50,459 nt of DNA, from assembly GCF_002428305.1 (NCBI RefSeq), contig NZ_DIVJ01000019.1, positions 1 through 50,459 on the forward strand, given 5' to 3'. Shown one piece after another: positions 42,199 to 50,459 of this stretch. The number at the start of each line of letters is the position of its first letter. Position 1 is the first letter of the stretch. The notes beneath the pieces are model-generated. The model saw only the letters and a list, made by a program, of their open reading frames with translations. It did no database searches and was not told where the DNA came from. Both the position numbers and the translations under genes were made by a program. Source of the DNA: Flavobacterium sp. UBA6135. Its GTDB lineage: Bacteria > Bacteroidota > Bacteroidia > Flavobacteriales > Flavobacteriaceae.

Positions 42199-44223
42199 TT
42201 ATAAGTAATTTAAATCTTTGTAAACTTGTTCAATGCTGTTTGTTGGAGCCAAGCAACTTTTATTTTGGCATAGATAAAATGTGTTTTTTGGTCCGGTATA
42301 TCGATTTTTTAAAAAGGGTAAGTCACTGTTTTTATCACAACCTGCAAGTACAACTTTTGGATAGTAATTAGCGTTTATTTCCTTTAAAAAGTCAATATGA
42401 TTTTCACCACAAATAGCTAATTCTTTTTGATAACCCGAAAAATGTAGTGCAACAGAGAGCCAATTTGAAAAAGCAGAAGGATAATCGATAGAGGCAAAAA
42501 TACTTGCTGTCATTTGCTTGGCAATAGCTTCATAAAAAGTGTTTTCATAATAAATACTTAATTTAAATAAGTTGGATGCCATTACTGAATTGGAAGCCGG
42601 TATCACATTGTCTTCTAATTCATAATGATTTGAAATTAAAGCAGCATCTAAATTTGAAGTAAATCTGAAAAACTTTTTATCATTATCATAAAAATGATCC
42701 ATGCAGTAATTGGTTAAATTTTTTGCTTGAGAAAGCCAATTGTCATCAAAAGTAGTTTCATAAAGAGCTATTAAGGTATCAATCACAAAGGCATAATCTT
42801 CTAAGAACCCATTGATGGTTGCTTTTTCGCCTTTGTAAGTATGAAATAAACTCCCTGATTCTGACATTAAATGATTTAAAATGAAGTTTGTGTTTTTGAT
42901 GGCAATATTCAAATAGTTTTCATTTTCTAAAGCTGTACTGCTGTCAATATATCCTTTGGATAAAATAGCATTCCATGAGGTTATGCATTTATCGTCTAAT
43001 CTTGGTTTTGGTCTTTTTTCTCTTTCTAAATACAAGCTTTTTTCCCACTTTCTCTTTTTTTCTTGAAGTTCCTCTAGTGTTAAATTATTCTGACTGGCCA
43101 GTTCTTCAAGGGTTTTCGTTTGGATTAAAACATAATTTTCGTTTTCCCAATGACCCAATTCATTTACGTTAAAAACTTGACTAAACAATTCAAAATCGTC
43201 TTTCAAAATGTGATGCAACTCCTCTTTAGTCCAAACATAAAAAACACCTTCTTCTAAATGATTTTCTGTATTCAGGCTATCAGCATCTAAAGCGGAATAA
43301 AAGCCACCTTTTTCGTTAAGCCATTCGCGTTCAATAAATGAAATTGTTTTTTCTATTACTTCTTTATAGATTGGGTTTCTATTCATTTTATAGGCATCGG
43401 CATAGAGTGATAACAGTTGACCGTTGTCGTAAGCCATTTTTTCAAAATGCGGCACATGCCATTTTAAATCCACCGAATACCTGGAGAAACCTCCGGCTAC
43501 TGTATCAAAAATACCCCCAAATGCCATTTTTGTGAGCGTCAAATTTACATAATCAAGCAATCGTTCCTTTTTTGTTAAATAACCATATTGAAGTAGAAAT
43601 TGGTAGTTGGTAGGCATCATGAACTTTGGTGCACGGGTATAACCTCCAAATTCCCAATCAAAACTTTTTTCCCATTTGGCAATAAAGTCTTTTATTTTAT
43701 CAAGATCAATGTCTTCTGAAGCCAATTGCTGCTCTACTAATCCGAAATTTTCAATTCCGTCGTGTAATTTTTCGGAGTAGTCCAACATTTTTTCAGGTTG
43801 GTTTTCATAAAGTTCGTAAAGTTGTTCTAGTGTATTTGTCCAATCGTTTTTTCTGAAGTAGGTGCCCCCCCAAACCGGTTTCCCATCCGGAAGACATACT
43901 ACATTAAGTGGCCAGCCGCCTCTACCGGTCATCAATTGAACGGCTTTCATGTAGATAGCATCCACATCGGGGCGTTCTTCACGGTCTACTTTTACGGCAA
44001 TAAATTTTTGATTCATTAGTTCTGCCACCTCAACATTTTCAAAGCTTTCATGTTCCATCACATGGCACCAATGACAGGTTGAATAACCAATACTAACCAA
44101 TATGAGTTTGTTTTTTTCTTTGGCAGTTTTGAAAATTTCCGGTGCCCAAGCTTTCCAATGCACAGGATTAGTAGCGTGTTGGAGTAGGTAAGGACTTGTT
44201 TCTTTGTGTAGTTCGTTTGACAT
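42199..44223 (-). CDS. YyaL-type protein with thioredoxin-like domain
   Basis: This is a 674-residue protein of the YyaL family (DUF255; human homologue SPATA20). The N-terminal quarter is a thioredoxin-like domain with STCHWCHVMEHESF, in which CHWC is an active-site-like CxxC. This is followed by KVDREERPDVD and GGWPLNV, which are family signatures. The remaining 500 residues form an (alpha/alpha)6 barrel like that of glycosidases and GlcNAc epimerases, with motifs such as APKFMMPTNY and HVPHFEKMAYDNGQLL. The biochemical role is not established. It lies alone on its strand, upstream of the LEA-like gene. Confidence 0.93.
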   Translation of the reverse strand: MSNELHKETSPYLLQHATNPVHWKAWAPEIFKTAKEKNKLILVSIGYSTCHWCHVMEHESFENVEVAELMNQKFIAVKVDREERPDVDAIYMKAVQLMTGRGGWPLNVVCLPDGKPVWGGTYFRKNDWTNTLEQLYELYENQPEKMLDYSEKLHDGIENFGLVEQQLASEDIDLDKIKDFIAKWEKSFDWEFGGYTRAPKFMMPTNYQFLLQYGYLTKKERLLDYVNLTLTKMAFGGIFDTVAGGFSRYSVDLKWHVPHFEKMAYDNGQLLSLYADAYKMNRNPIYKEVIEKTISFIEREWLNEKGGFYSALDADSLNTENHLEEGVFYVWTKEELHHILKDDFELFSQVFNVNELGHWENENYVLIQTKTLEELASQNNLTLEELQEKKRKWEKSLYLEREKRPKPRLDDKCITSWNAILSKGYIDSSTALENENYLNIAIKNTNFILNHLMSESGSLFHTYKGEKATINGFLEDYAFVIDTLIALYETTFDDNWLSQAKNLTNYCMDHFYDNDKKFFRFTSNLDAALISNHYELEDNVIPASNSVMASNLFKLSIYYENTFYEAIAKQMTASIFASIDYPSAFSNWLSVALHFSGYQKELAICGENHIDFLKEINANYYPKVVLAGCDKNSDLPFLKNRYTGPKNTFYLCQNKSCLAPTNSIEQVYKDLNYL

Positions 44224-44617
44224 GGTTTTATAAAAAAGCGTTCTTTTTGAGAATGCTTAAAAGTACAATTTTAATTGATTATTCTAATTCAAAAGTGATC
44301 TTTAGATTTAGAAAAGGTTTTATAGAAGTGATCTTTTTTAAAAACGGCACTTTGTTATTGCACATTAGCAGAACTATTGTTTTTTTTGGATTTTGTCGCC
44401 TTAATATCCGCTGTTCGAGTGGTCTTTTTCTAACTCATTTTCTAACTCTCAAAGACTTCGATGACTTGCAACAGGTTCATAATTATATAATTTAGAGATT
44501 TTAGTATGCTATTTTTTATTAAATTTATAAAATCATTTCAATTTTAATTGATAACATTCACTTAACATTAAATTGAAATAGTTAGCTGAATTTTGCACAA
44601 CTTATTTAACCATTATA
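44224..44617. other. Intergenic region upstream of the Pit-PhoU gene
   Basis: This 394-base AT-rich gap lies between the divergent YyaL-type and Pit genes. A plus-strand frame runs to 44495 but its product is rich in Phe and Ile without any family feature, so I do not call it a gene. Near the Pit start are GAATTTTG (44588-44595, one mismatch to TAnnTTTG) and a 12-bp palindrome, CCATTATAATGG (44610-44621), which spans the ATG. Confidence 0.55.
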
Positions 44618-46870
44618 ATGGAACAAATTTATATTGTGATGCTTGTTGTTTTGGGCATCTTAGCTATTACAGATTTAGTTGTAGGTGTTAGTAATGACGC
44701 TGTTAATTTTCTTAATTCCGCAATTGGTTCAAAAGCGGTTTCCTTTAAAACTATAATGATTGTTGCCAGCCTAGGCGTTTTGGTTGGGGCTTTGTTCTCA
44801 AGTGGAATGATGGAAATTGCCAGAAGTGGCATTTTTGTCCCTTCCATGTTCAGTTTTAATGACGTTATGATCATTTTTCTGGCGGTAATGATTTCGGATA
44901 TTTTACTTCTGGACGTTTTCAATTCAATGGGATTGCCAACTTCTACAACAGTATCCATTATTTTTGAATTGTTAGGAGCTGCTGTGTGTTTGGCTCTTTA
45001 TAAAATTTATACTACAGACGATACTTTTGATAATTTAAGTGCTTATATCAATACCAAAAAGGCAACAGAAATTGTCACCAGTATCCTTTTGTCAGTTGTG
45101 TTATCGTTTACCCTCGGTAGTTTAGTTCAATATATTTCCAGACTGATATTTACTTTTCAATATGAAAAGAGGGTTAAATATATTGGGGCTATTTTTGGGG
45201 GCTTAGCCATTACAGCCATAACTTTTTTCATTTTGATTAAAGGATTAAAAGGTGTTTCTTTTATTTCAAAAGAAAATTATCAAATGATAGTTGACAATCA
45301 GTGGGTTATAATCGGGATTAACTTTCTATTCTTCACGTTGCTTTCTCAATTGTTAATAGGTGTTTTTAAGGTAAATATTCTGAGAGTTATTATTATTATT
45401 GGCACATTTGCTTTGGCTCTTGCTTTTGCCGGTAATGATTTAGTCAACTTTATTGGTGTCCCTATAGCTGCTTTTAATTCCTATCAAATTTTCAATGGTT
45501 CAGGTGTTTCAGGAGATTCTTTCATGATGGGAGGTTTGGCTGATGAGGCAATTGTTGCTCCGTTTTATTTTCTATTGTTTGCCGGATTGGTGATGGTAGT
45601 TACATTATGGACTTCAAAAAAAGCAAGAAGTGTTATTGACACAGGAGTTAATTTATCAAGACAAGGTGATGGTGTAGAGCGTTTTTCGCCAAATATTTTA
45701 TCTAGATTTATAGTTCGTTCGGGGATTTATTTAGGTCAAGGAATTAACTATTTTTTACCTCAATCTGTGCAATTAAAAATTGATAAACAGTTTGAAAAAC
45801 CGGTTGTTAAAGGTAAAAAGAAAAAAGACGAACCTGCTTTTGATATGGTTCGTGCTTCTGTAAACTTAATGGTTGCCAGTATTTTGATTTCAATAGGAAC
45901 ATCATTAAAATTACCGTTATCTACAACCTATGTAACTTTTATGGTAGCCATGGGTTCTTCTTTTGCTGATAGAGCTTGGGATAGAGAGAGTGCTGTTTAT
46001 AGAGTTGCCGGTGTTTTTAACGTTATTGGTGGATGGTTTGTGACTGCTTTGGTGGCTTTTGTTTCTGCATTTGTTGTTGCCTATTTCTTAAAAATAGGTG
46101 AAGTGTTTGCATTTATAGCGTTATTAATAACTCTAGCCTTATTGCTTTATAGAAGTGCGAGAAGACACACTAAGAAGAAGAAAGAAGAAGAAGAATTGTT
46201 GAAATTGAAACGAGAAGACATTGTTACTATTAATGAAATTATAAGTGAGTGTTCTGATCAAATTTCAAGAGTAATTGGAACTACAAACAAGATTTATAGT
46301 GATGTTATTGATAATTTAGGTTTACAAGATTTAGGTAAATTAAAAGAAAATAAAAAAGCACTTAAGAAACTCGAAAAAGAAGTTGATGAACTTAAGAGTA
46401 ATGTGTATTATTTCATCAAAAATCTTGACGAAACCTCAGTAGAAGCCAGTAAGTTTTATATCATGATATTGGGTTATTTACAAGACATGATTCAATCGTT
46501 AGGGTTTATAACTCAAAACAGTCATTCTCATGTTAATAACAACCACAAACAGCTCAAATTCAATCAAATAAGAGATTTAAAAAGTGTTGATATAGAATTG
46601 CAAAAACTTTTTGATGATATTCAAGTCATATTTGATCAGAATACATTTGACAAGCTTGATGGTGTTATCAAACAAAAAGCTGAAATTCACATGCATGTTT
46701 CTAACTTGATTCAAAAACAAATTGAACGAATCAGAACTGTAGAGACAAGCCCTAAAAACAGTAAGTTATATTTTGCGTTGCTATTAGAATCGAATGATTT
46801 AATAAAAGCGACTATGAACTTACTCGAGTTGTTTCAGGAGTTTAACTTACATGCAAAATCGAAGTTATAA
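44618..46870 (+). CDS. Pit-type phosphate transporter fused to a PhoU-like domain
   Basis: This 750-residue protein combines two modules. Residues 1 to about 525 are a Pit/PHO4 inorganic phosphate transporter: two copies of the family motif region (DLVVGVSNDAVNFLNSAIG near residue 20 and FAGNDLVNFIGVPIAA near 270), about 12 helices, and a second-half signature near residue 430 (LKLPLSTTYVTF). After a Lys/Glu-rich linker, residues about 530-750 form a helical domain similar to PhoU/DUF47 (for example TSVEASKFYIMILGYLQDM). In most bacteria PhoU-like DUF47 proteins are separate neighbours of Pit. Phosphate is the presumed substrate. A strong terminator follows. Confidence 0.93.
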   Translation: MEQIYIVMLVVLGILAITDLVVGVSNDAVNFLNSAIGSKAVSFKTIMIVASLGVLVGALFSSGMMEIARSGIFVPSMFSFNDVMIIFLAVMISDILLLDVFNSMGLPTSTTVSIIFELLGAAVCLALYKIYTTDDTFDNLSAYINTKKATEIVTSILLSVVLSFTLGSLVQYISRLIFTFQYEKRVKYIGAIFGGLAITAITFFILIKGLKGVSFISKENYQMIVDNQWVIIGINFLFFTLLSQLLIGVFKVNILRVIIIIGTFALALAFAGNDLVNFIGVPIAAFNSYQIFNGSGVSGDSFMMGGLADEAIVAPFYFLLFAGLVMVVTLWTSKKARSVIDTGVNLSRQGDGVERFSPNILSRFIVRSGIYLGQGINYFLPQSVQLKIDKQFEKPVVKGKKKKDEPAFDMVRASVNLMVASILISIGTSLKLPLSTTYVTFMVAMGSSFADRAWDRESAVYRVAGVFNVIGGWFVTALVAFVSAFVVAYFLKIGEVFAFIALLITLALLLYRSARRHTKKKKEEEELLKLKREDIVTINEIISECSDQISRVIGTTNKIYSDVIDNLGLQDLGKLKENKKALKKLEKEVDELKSNVYYFIKNLDETSVEASKFYIMILGYLQDMIQSLGFITQNSHSHVNNNHKQLKFNQIRDLKSVDIELQKLFDDIQVIFDQNTFDKLDGVIKQKAEIHMHVSNLIQKQIERIRTVETSPKNSKLYFALLLESNDLIKATMNLLELFQEFNLHAKSKL

Positions 46871-46898
46871 TTAATTTTTATACTTCACATTTTATATC

Positions 46899-46932
46899 AA
46901 ATCCTGAGTTATAGAACTCAGGATTTTTTTTA
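46899..46932 (+). terminator. Intrinsic terminator after the Pit-PhoU gene
   Basis: A perfect 12-bp stem AAATCCTGAGTT/AACTCAGGATTT with an ATAG loop is followed by a long T run. Confidence 0.92.
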
Positions 46933-46991
46933 TTTAAATAGCGTAAGTAATTACTTAATTAAAAAGTCACGCAAACGTTTTAGTTGAAAAG

Positions 46992-46999
46992 TATTTTTG
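46992..46999 (+). promoter_or_regulatory. Possible -7 box for the repeat protein gene
   Basis: TATTTTTG fits TAnnTTTG and lies 90 nt upstream of the GTG at 47090. The only nearby TTG (46984-46986) is too close for a -33 box. Tentative. Confidence 0.35.
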
Positions 47000-47089
47000 C
47001 TAAAAGGGTTAAAAATAATAATTTTAAGACTATTTATTTAGAAGTTTCATAATTTAAGGGTCTTAAAATTCAAAATAATTCAAAGAATC

Positions 47090-50000
47090 GTGAATAATAC
47101 ATTTAAAGCCCTAGTAAATTTTATTCTTTTACTTTTTTTACTTTTTTCAATACCTGCTTTTTCGCAAAATTTATTGTTTAATGGCAATTTTGAAAGTGGT
47201 GGAAATGGTGTTGGCTTTAATTTAAATGGGGCGGGTTACACTTTATTAACGCCTCCATATTCAGGAACTACTACAGCGGGAAATTATGCATTCACAACCA
47301 ACCCACAACCATTAAATACTGCATTTTTTATTAGTGGTGGCGATCACACTACCGGAACCGGAAATATGATGGTGATTGACGGTAACACCACAGGTGGTCA
47401 ACAACGATTTTGGAGAGCCGGAAACTCAGGTGGTGGTGTTTGCGGATTGACAATTGGAGCCACTTATACCTTTCGTTATTGGATAAAATCGGTTGCGACA
47501 ACAGTTGTAGATAATGGAACAAGAGCGGATATTGGTGTTCAATTTAGTAATATTAGTACTTTCTCTTTAATTTCCGGTTCAGCTTTGGCCCCTTTGCCGG
47601 CGGCAGGATGGCAACAAGTTGTGTATAGTTTTGTGCCTTTAAATGCTTGTGTTAATATAGAATTGTTCAACAATAATACGAATGCAGTTGGTAATGATTT
47701 TGCTGTGGATGACTTTGCAGTACTAGCTCCGTTACAACCGCTTTCAATAACCTATACTTCTACAAACTCTTCTTGCTTTAATGCAAATGATGCCTCACTA
47801 ATTGTTTCCGGAAACGGAGGTCTGCAGCCTTATGTTTCCTATTCCATAAGTGGTCCTGTAAATGCAACAAACAGCACAGGAGTTTTCAATAATTTATTAC
47901 CCGGAACTTATACCTTGTCAGTTACTGATAGTAATACTCCGCCATCCGTAGTGAGTTTATCCAATGTTGTGCTTACACAACCAAATGGATTAACGGTATC
48001 TCCTGATGCGGAAATTTGTTTGAGTGATTTCATAACATTAAATGTCAGCGGAGGAAATGTTTATAATTGGACAGCATCTCCTGCTGACCCTTCTTTGACG
48101 ACTCCAACAAGCGATTCGCCAACAGTTTCACCCACTCAAACAACAACATATACGGTTACTTCCAGCACATCAACCACCCAAAATTTAATTTTTAATGGTG
48201 ATTTTTCACAAGGAAATACTGGTTTTACTACTGACTATTTGTATACGCCTTCAAACCCATCTGGAGGTCAAAAAATATATACCATTGCCACCAATTCACA
48301 AGCTTGGTTTTCTCCTTTTTCGAATTGTTTCGATCATACAACGGGTTCAGGTAACATGATGATAGTTGATGGTTCAACTTCTAACGGAGGGAATGATAAA
48401 GTTTGGTGTCAAACGGTTTCCGTTCAGCCCGGACAAAATTACACATTTAGTTATTGGGTACAAACCATTGCAATGCCAAATCCCGCTAATATTGAAGTGT
48501 TGATAAATGGCTTTTCAGTGGGGATTGCATTTGCTCCTTCCACAACCTGTGGTTGGGTGCAACGGAGCTATACATGGAATTCAGGAGCCAATACCACTGC
48601 AGAAATTTGCATATATGATAGAATTACAACAGTAAACGGAAATGATTTTGCTATAGATGATATTACTTTTACTTCTACAGTAACCTGTGTTTTATCTGAA
48701 AATGTAACCGTTACAGTAACCACCGCAGATCCAATAACTGCATTTAATTATACCACTCCGGTTTGCACTAGTAATTCAACAACGTTAGTGCCAAACCTAG
48801 CTACCGGTTTTACCGAAGGGGGTCAATTTTCAGCTTCACCAAGTGGATTGGCAATTAATTCCTTGACCGGAGCAATTTCACCGTCATTGAGCACTCCGGG
48901 AACTTATGAAGTAGTATATTTAATAACGGCTAATGGTTGTTTGAATGGGGCCAGTTCTTCTTTCTTTATTGAAATTAGTCCCACCCCTCCAACACCTGAT
49001 GTTATTGTTACCTCGCAACCAAATTGTGTTACAACTGTTGGGTCAATTGAAGTAGTAAGTCCTTTGTCAGCAACGCCACCTCCAACTAACTTATTTATTT
49101 CTGAAGTAACTGATGAAGATGTTGGTGCTTTAACTTATGTAGAAATTTTTAATGGCACCGGCAATCCGGTTAATTTAGCTAACTATAAAATCAAAATATA
49201 TAATAACGGCAATGCATTTTTTTCGTGTGAGATTCCACTGTCAGGTATTTTAGCGAATAATAGTGTGTATGTTGTTTCAGTAGGTTCTGTTGTTAATCAA
49301 GGAGGAGTGATCCCTAATTTGGTTGTCGCATCTTGTTCGGGCATCAATAATAACGATAATATCAGATTAACAACAAATACTGATGTTGAGATAGATTTAT
49401 GGGGTAGAACCGATGGTGTTGCTTTTACACCATCAAATCTTCCGGGCTATACTTACAGAAGGTTAAGCAATTCTAATCCGCCAAGTTTAATTTGGAATCC
49501 TTCTGATTGGTTGGCAATTGATCCACAAGATTATTCAAATATAGGTGCTTATCAGTTTTTAACATCTGCTTATGAATACAGTATTGATGGTGTGACTTAT
49601 CAAACTAGTCCCATTTTTGTAGGATTACCACCGGGAACTTATCCCGTTACGGTACTTGATACCACAACAGGATGTGTTTCCAATAGCATTACGATTGTTA
49701 TTGACCCAATAGCAGTTGTTCCGGAGGCAACATTTTCAGTGCTTGCTCAACCGAATTGTATAATACCAACAGGAACTATCGAAGTACTTTCACCTATAGG
49801 TGTCAACTATCAATATGCATTAGATGGGATTAACTATCAATCTTCTGTCACTTTTGCCGGTCTTCCTTCCGGGAATTATTCTTTAACTGTTCTTGATGCC
49901 GTTTCCGGATGCGTTTCAACCGCTGTGAATGTTCTAATAAATTCAATTCCAGCTAATCCGAATGCTCCTGTAGTGAGTGCTCAACAGCCTAGTTGTTTTC

Positions 50001-50459
50001 AGCCTTTGGGTTCCATTCAAGTACAATCTCCAGTTGGAAATACTTTCAATTATGCTATAAATGGTGGTGCTTTTCAAGAAAGTCCTGTTTTTTCAGGATT
50101 ACTTCCGGGTAATTATTCCATCCTAGTTCAAGATAGCACTACGGGTTGTATTTCCAACCCTACCAATCAAACCATTGACAATTTACCGGCAAATCCGGCA
50201 GTTCCATCCTTTCAGTTGTTTCAAGCAGGATGTCAAAATACAACGGGCGGTATAGAAGTGACTTCACCTTTAGGTAGCCAATTTGTGTATAGTGTTACAA
50301 ACGGAATATTTCAAGCAAGTCCTACTTTTACCAATTTACCGGTAGGAAACTATGAAGTTGTGGTTCAAGATGCCGTTACCGGATGTGTTTCAAATTCTGC
50401 CTCTTTTGAGATTGTGATTTTGGATTTTGATGTAATTGCCAACACCCCAACGCCATTAA
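47090..50459 (+). CDS. Large secreted SprB-like repeat protein, 3' end missing
   Basis: The frame is open from GTG 47090 to the last base (1123 codons seen), so the C-terminus is outside the window. The GTG is the only usual start after an in-frame TAG at 47039 and gives a signal peptide of about 25 residues (FLLFSIPAFS then QN). Domains in order: a jelly-roll-like domain beginning LLFNGNFESGG (about residues 28-220); a classical SprB-type repeat (SSCFNANDASLIV...LLPGTYTLSVTD, about 225-305); a second jelly-roll-like domain beginning LIFNGDFSQG (about 365-540); an immunoglobulin-like stretch; then four SprB-like repeats of about 80 residues, the first split by a lamin-tail-like domain. It is probably a type IX secretion cargo acting as a surface adhesin; the expected sorting domain is not visible. 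Confidence 0.9.
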   Translation, partial: MNNTFKALVNFILLLFLLFSIPAFSQNLLFNGNFESGGNGVGFNLNGAGYTLLTPPYSGTTTAGNYAFTTNPQPLNTAFFISGGDHTTGTGNMMVIDGNTTGGQQRFWRAGNSGGGVCGLTIGATYTFRYWIKSVATTVVDNGTRADIGVQFSNISTFSLISGSALAPLPAAGWQQVVYSFVPLNACVNIELFNNNTNAVGNDFAVDDFAVLAPLQPLSITYTSTNSSCFNANDASLIVSGNGGLQPYVSYSISGPVNATNSTGVFNNLLPGTYTLSVTDSNTPPSVVSLSNVVLTQPNGLTVSPDAEICLSDFITLNVSGGNVYNWTASPADPSLTTPTSDSPTVSPTQTTTYTVTSSTSTTQNLIFNGDFSQGNTGFTTDYLYTPSNPSGGQKIYTIATNSQAWFSPFSNCFDHTTGSGNMMIVDGSTSNGGNDKVWCQTVSVQPGQNYTFSYWVQTIAMPNPANIEVLINGFSVGIAFAPSTTCGWVQRSYTWNSGANTTAEICIYDRITTVNGNDFAIDDITFTSTVTCVLSENVTVTVTTADPITAFNYTTPVCTSNSTTLVPNLATGFTEGGQFSASPSGLAINSLTGAISPSLSTPGTYEVVYLITANGCLNGASSSFFIEISPTPPTPDVIVTSQPNCVTTVGSIEVVSPLSATPPPTNLFISEVTDEDVGALTYVEIFNGTGNPVNLANYKIKIYNNGNAFFSCEIPLSGILANNSVYVVSVGSVVNQGGVIPNLVVASCSGINNNDNIRLTTNTDVEIDLWGRTDGVAFTPSNLPGYTYRRLSNSNPPSLIWNPSDWLAIDPQDYSNIGAYQFLTSAYEYSIDGVTYQTSPIFVGLPPGTYPVTVLDTTTGCVSNSITIVIDPIAVVPEATFSVLAQPNCIIPTGTIEVLSPIGVNYQYALDGINYQSSVTFAGLPSGNYSLTVLDAVSGCVSTAVNVLINSIPANPNAPVVSAQQPSCFQPLGSIQVQSPVGNTFNYAINGGAFQESPVFSGLLPGNYSILVQDSTTGCISNPTNQTIDNLPANPAVPSFQLFQAGCQNTTGGIEVTSPLGSQFVYSVTNGIFQASPTFTNLPVGNYEVVVQDAVTGCVSNSASFEIVILDFDVIANTPTPL
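47171..48688 (+). repeat. Duplicated jelly-roll-like domain in the repeat protein
   Basis: Two domains of about 170-190 residues share the same layout: they begin NGNF/NGDF, pass through a HTTG-SG-NMM(V/I)(I/V)DG-like segment (HTTGTGNMMVIDG and HTTGSGNMMIVDG) and a YTF-R/S-YW(I/V) strand, and end in GNDFA(V/I)DD. Copies are about 47171-47740 and 48184-48688, separated by an SprB repeat and a short linker. The fold resembles carbohydrate-binding jelly rolls; ligand unknown. Confidence 0.85.
49012..50415 (+). repeat. Four SprB-like repeats, period about 240 bp
   Basis: Repeat starts at about 49012, 49747, 49982 and 50222. The shared pattern is a Cys after QP-type residues, G-x-I-E/Q-V-x-SP, an aromatic-rich strand with (D/N)G, Q-x-SP-x-F, LPxGxY, V-x-D and TGCVS. 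The first copy is interrupted by about 490 bp encoding a lamin-tail-like domain; without it the period is about 245 bp. Confidence 0.88.
49084..49563 (+). other. Lamin-tail-like domain inserted in an SprB-like repeat
   Basis: About 160 residues starting NLFISEVTDED, with YVEIFNGTGNPVNLANYKI, a later SG-ILANNSVYVV and GRTDGVAF, and ending IGAYQF. This is the arrangement of bacterial lamin-tail domains (LTD). It breaks the repeat between its SPL strand (49061) and the AYEYSIDG strand (49567). Confidence 0.85.

Noticed and set aside
44196..44495. Plus-strand frame of 99 codons between the YyaL-type and Pit genes
   Set aside because: It starts inside the YyaL-type gene on the other strand, has no start context and its product shows no family feature; AT-rich chance frame.
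49012..50415. CRISPR-like spacing in the right-end repeats
   Set aside because: The repeats are protein-coding, about 240 bp long and diverged at DNA level; no short identical repeats with spacers.

Overview
The window looks like a chromosomal segment of a gliding, aerobic member of the Flavobacteriaceae, most likely Flavobacterium or a close relative. Four things point there: low G+C with AT-rich intergenic DNA; the alternative complex III plus aa3-oxidase gene set; SprA, RemB and SprB-like repeats typical of the type IX secretion/gliding apparatus; and repeated TAnnTTTG promoter boxes in place of E. coli-type -10 boxes. Almost everything is recognisable core gene content. I see no CRISPR array, prophage, insertion sequence, rRNA or tRNA.

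Layout. 1-9756: respiratory operon actB(partial)-actC-actD-actE-actF-coxB-coxA, closed by a strong terminator. 9869-13167: ruvB, a cytochrome P450 and queG, the last two overlapping by ATGA. 13.2-14.5 kb: a small accessory patch with a lipoprotein and a minus-strand outer-membrane beta-barrel gene broken by one missing base. 14813-17110: malic enzyme maeB. 17188-25029: ruvA and the giant sprA. 25100-30374: gcvH, a VanZ-like protein, two TonB-like proteins, deoC and a RemB-like protein. 30474-35727: the second respiratory block (ctaB, two subunit III genes, subunit IV, a cysteine-less SCO-like protein, SCO, DUF420, a small CxxC protein). 35734-37143 (minus): DUF4403 lipoprotein. 37279-40765: TolC/HlyD-type efflux pair, then tsaB. 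40762-44223 (minus): MscS channel, a LEA/YtxH-like helical protein and a YyaL-type thioredoxin-domain protein. 44618-46870: a Pit phosphate transporter fused to a PhoU-like domain. 47090-end: the N-terminal 1123 codons of a large secreted repeat protein, cut by the window end.

How the genes work together. The two respiratory blocks, about 20 kb apart, supply one electron route: quinol to ACIII (ActC, ActB), to the haem c of ActE, to CuA of CoxB, to CoxA; the second block adds haem A synthesis (CtaB), subunits III and IV, and copper delivery (SCO). SprA is the outer-membrane channel of type IX secretion. The two TonB-like proteins, the RemB-like barrel and the repeat protein at the right end all belong to the cell envelope or surface.

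Observations most worth a second look: (1) three neighbouring genes share a TonB-C-like domain with an identical C-x10-C-F-N signature, and in the RemB-like protein this domain sits at the N-terminus of an outer-membrane barrel; (2) a lamin-tail-like domain is inserted inside one SprB-like repeat of the right-end protein; (3) the barrel gene at 13.9-14.5 kb is restored by adding one A in a short A run; (4) a family of terminators shares a GCAAT(T)GC core, in one case directly followed by a promoter box. I did not find a clearly new multi-gene system. The first two items are the best candidates for undescribed biology.
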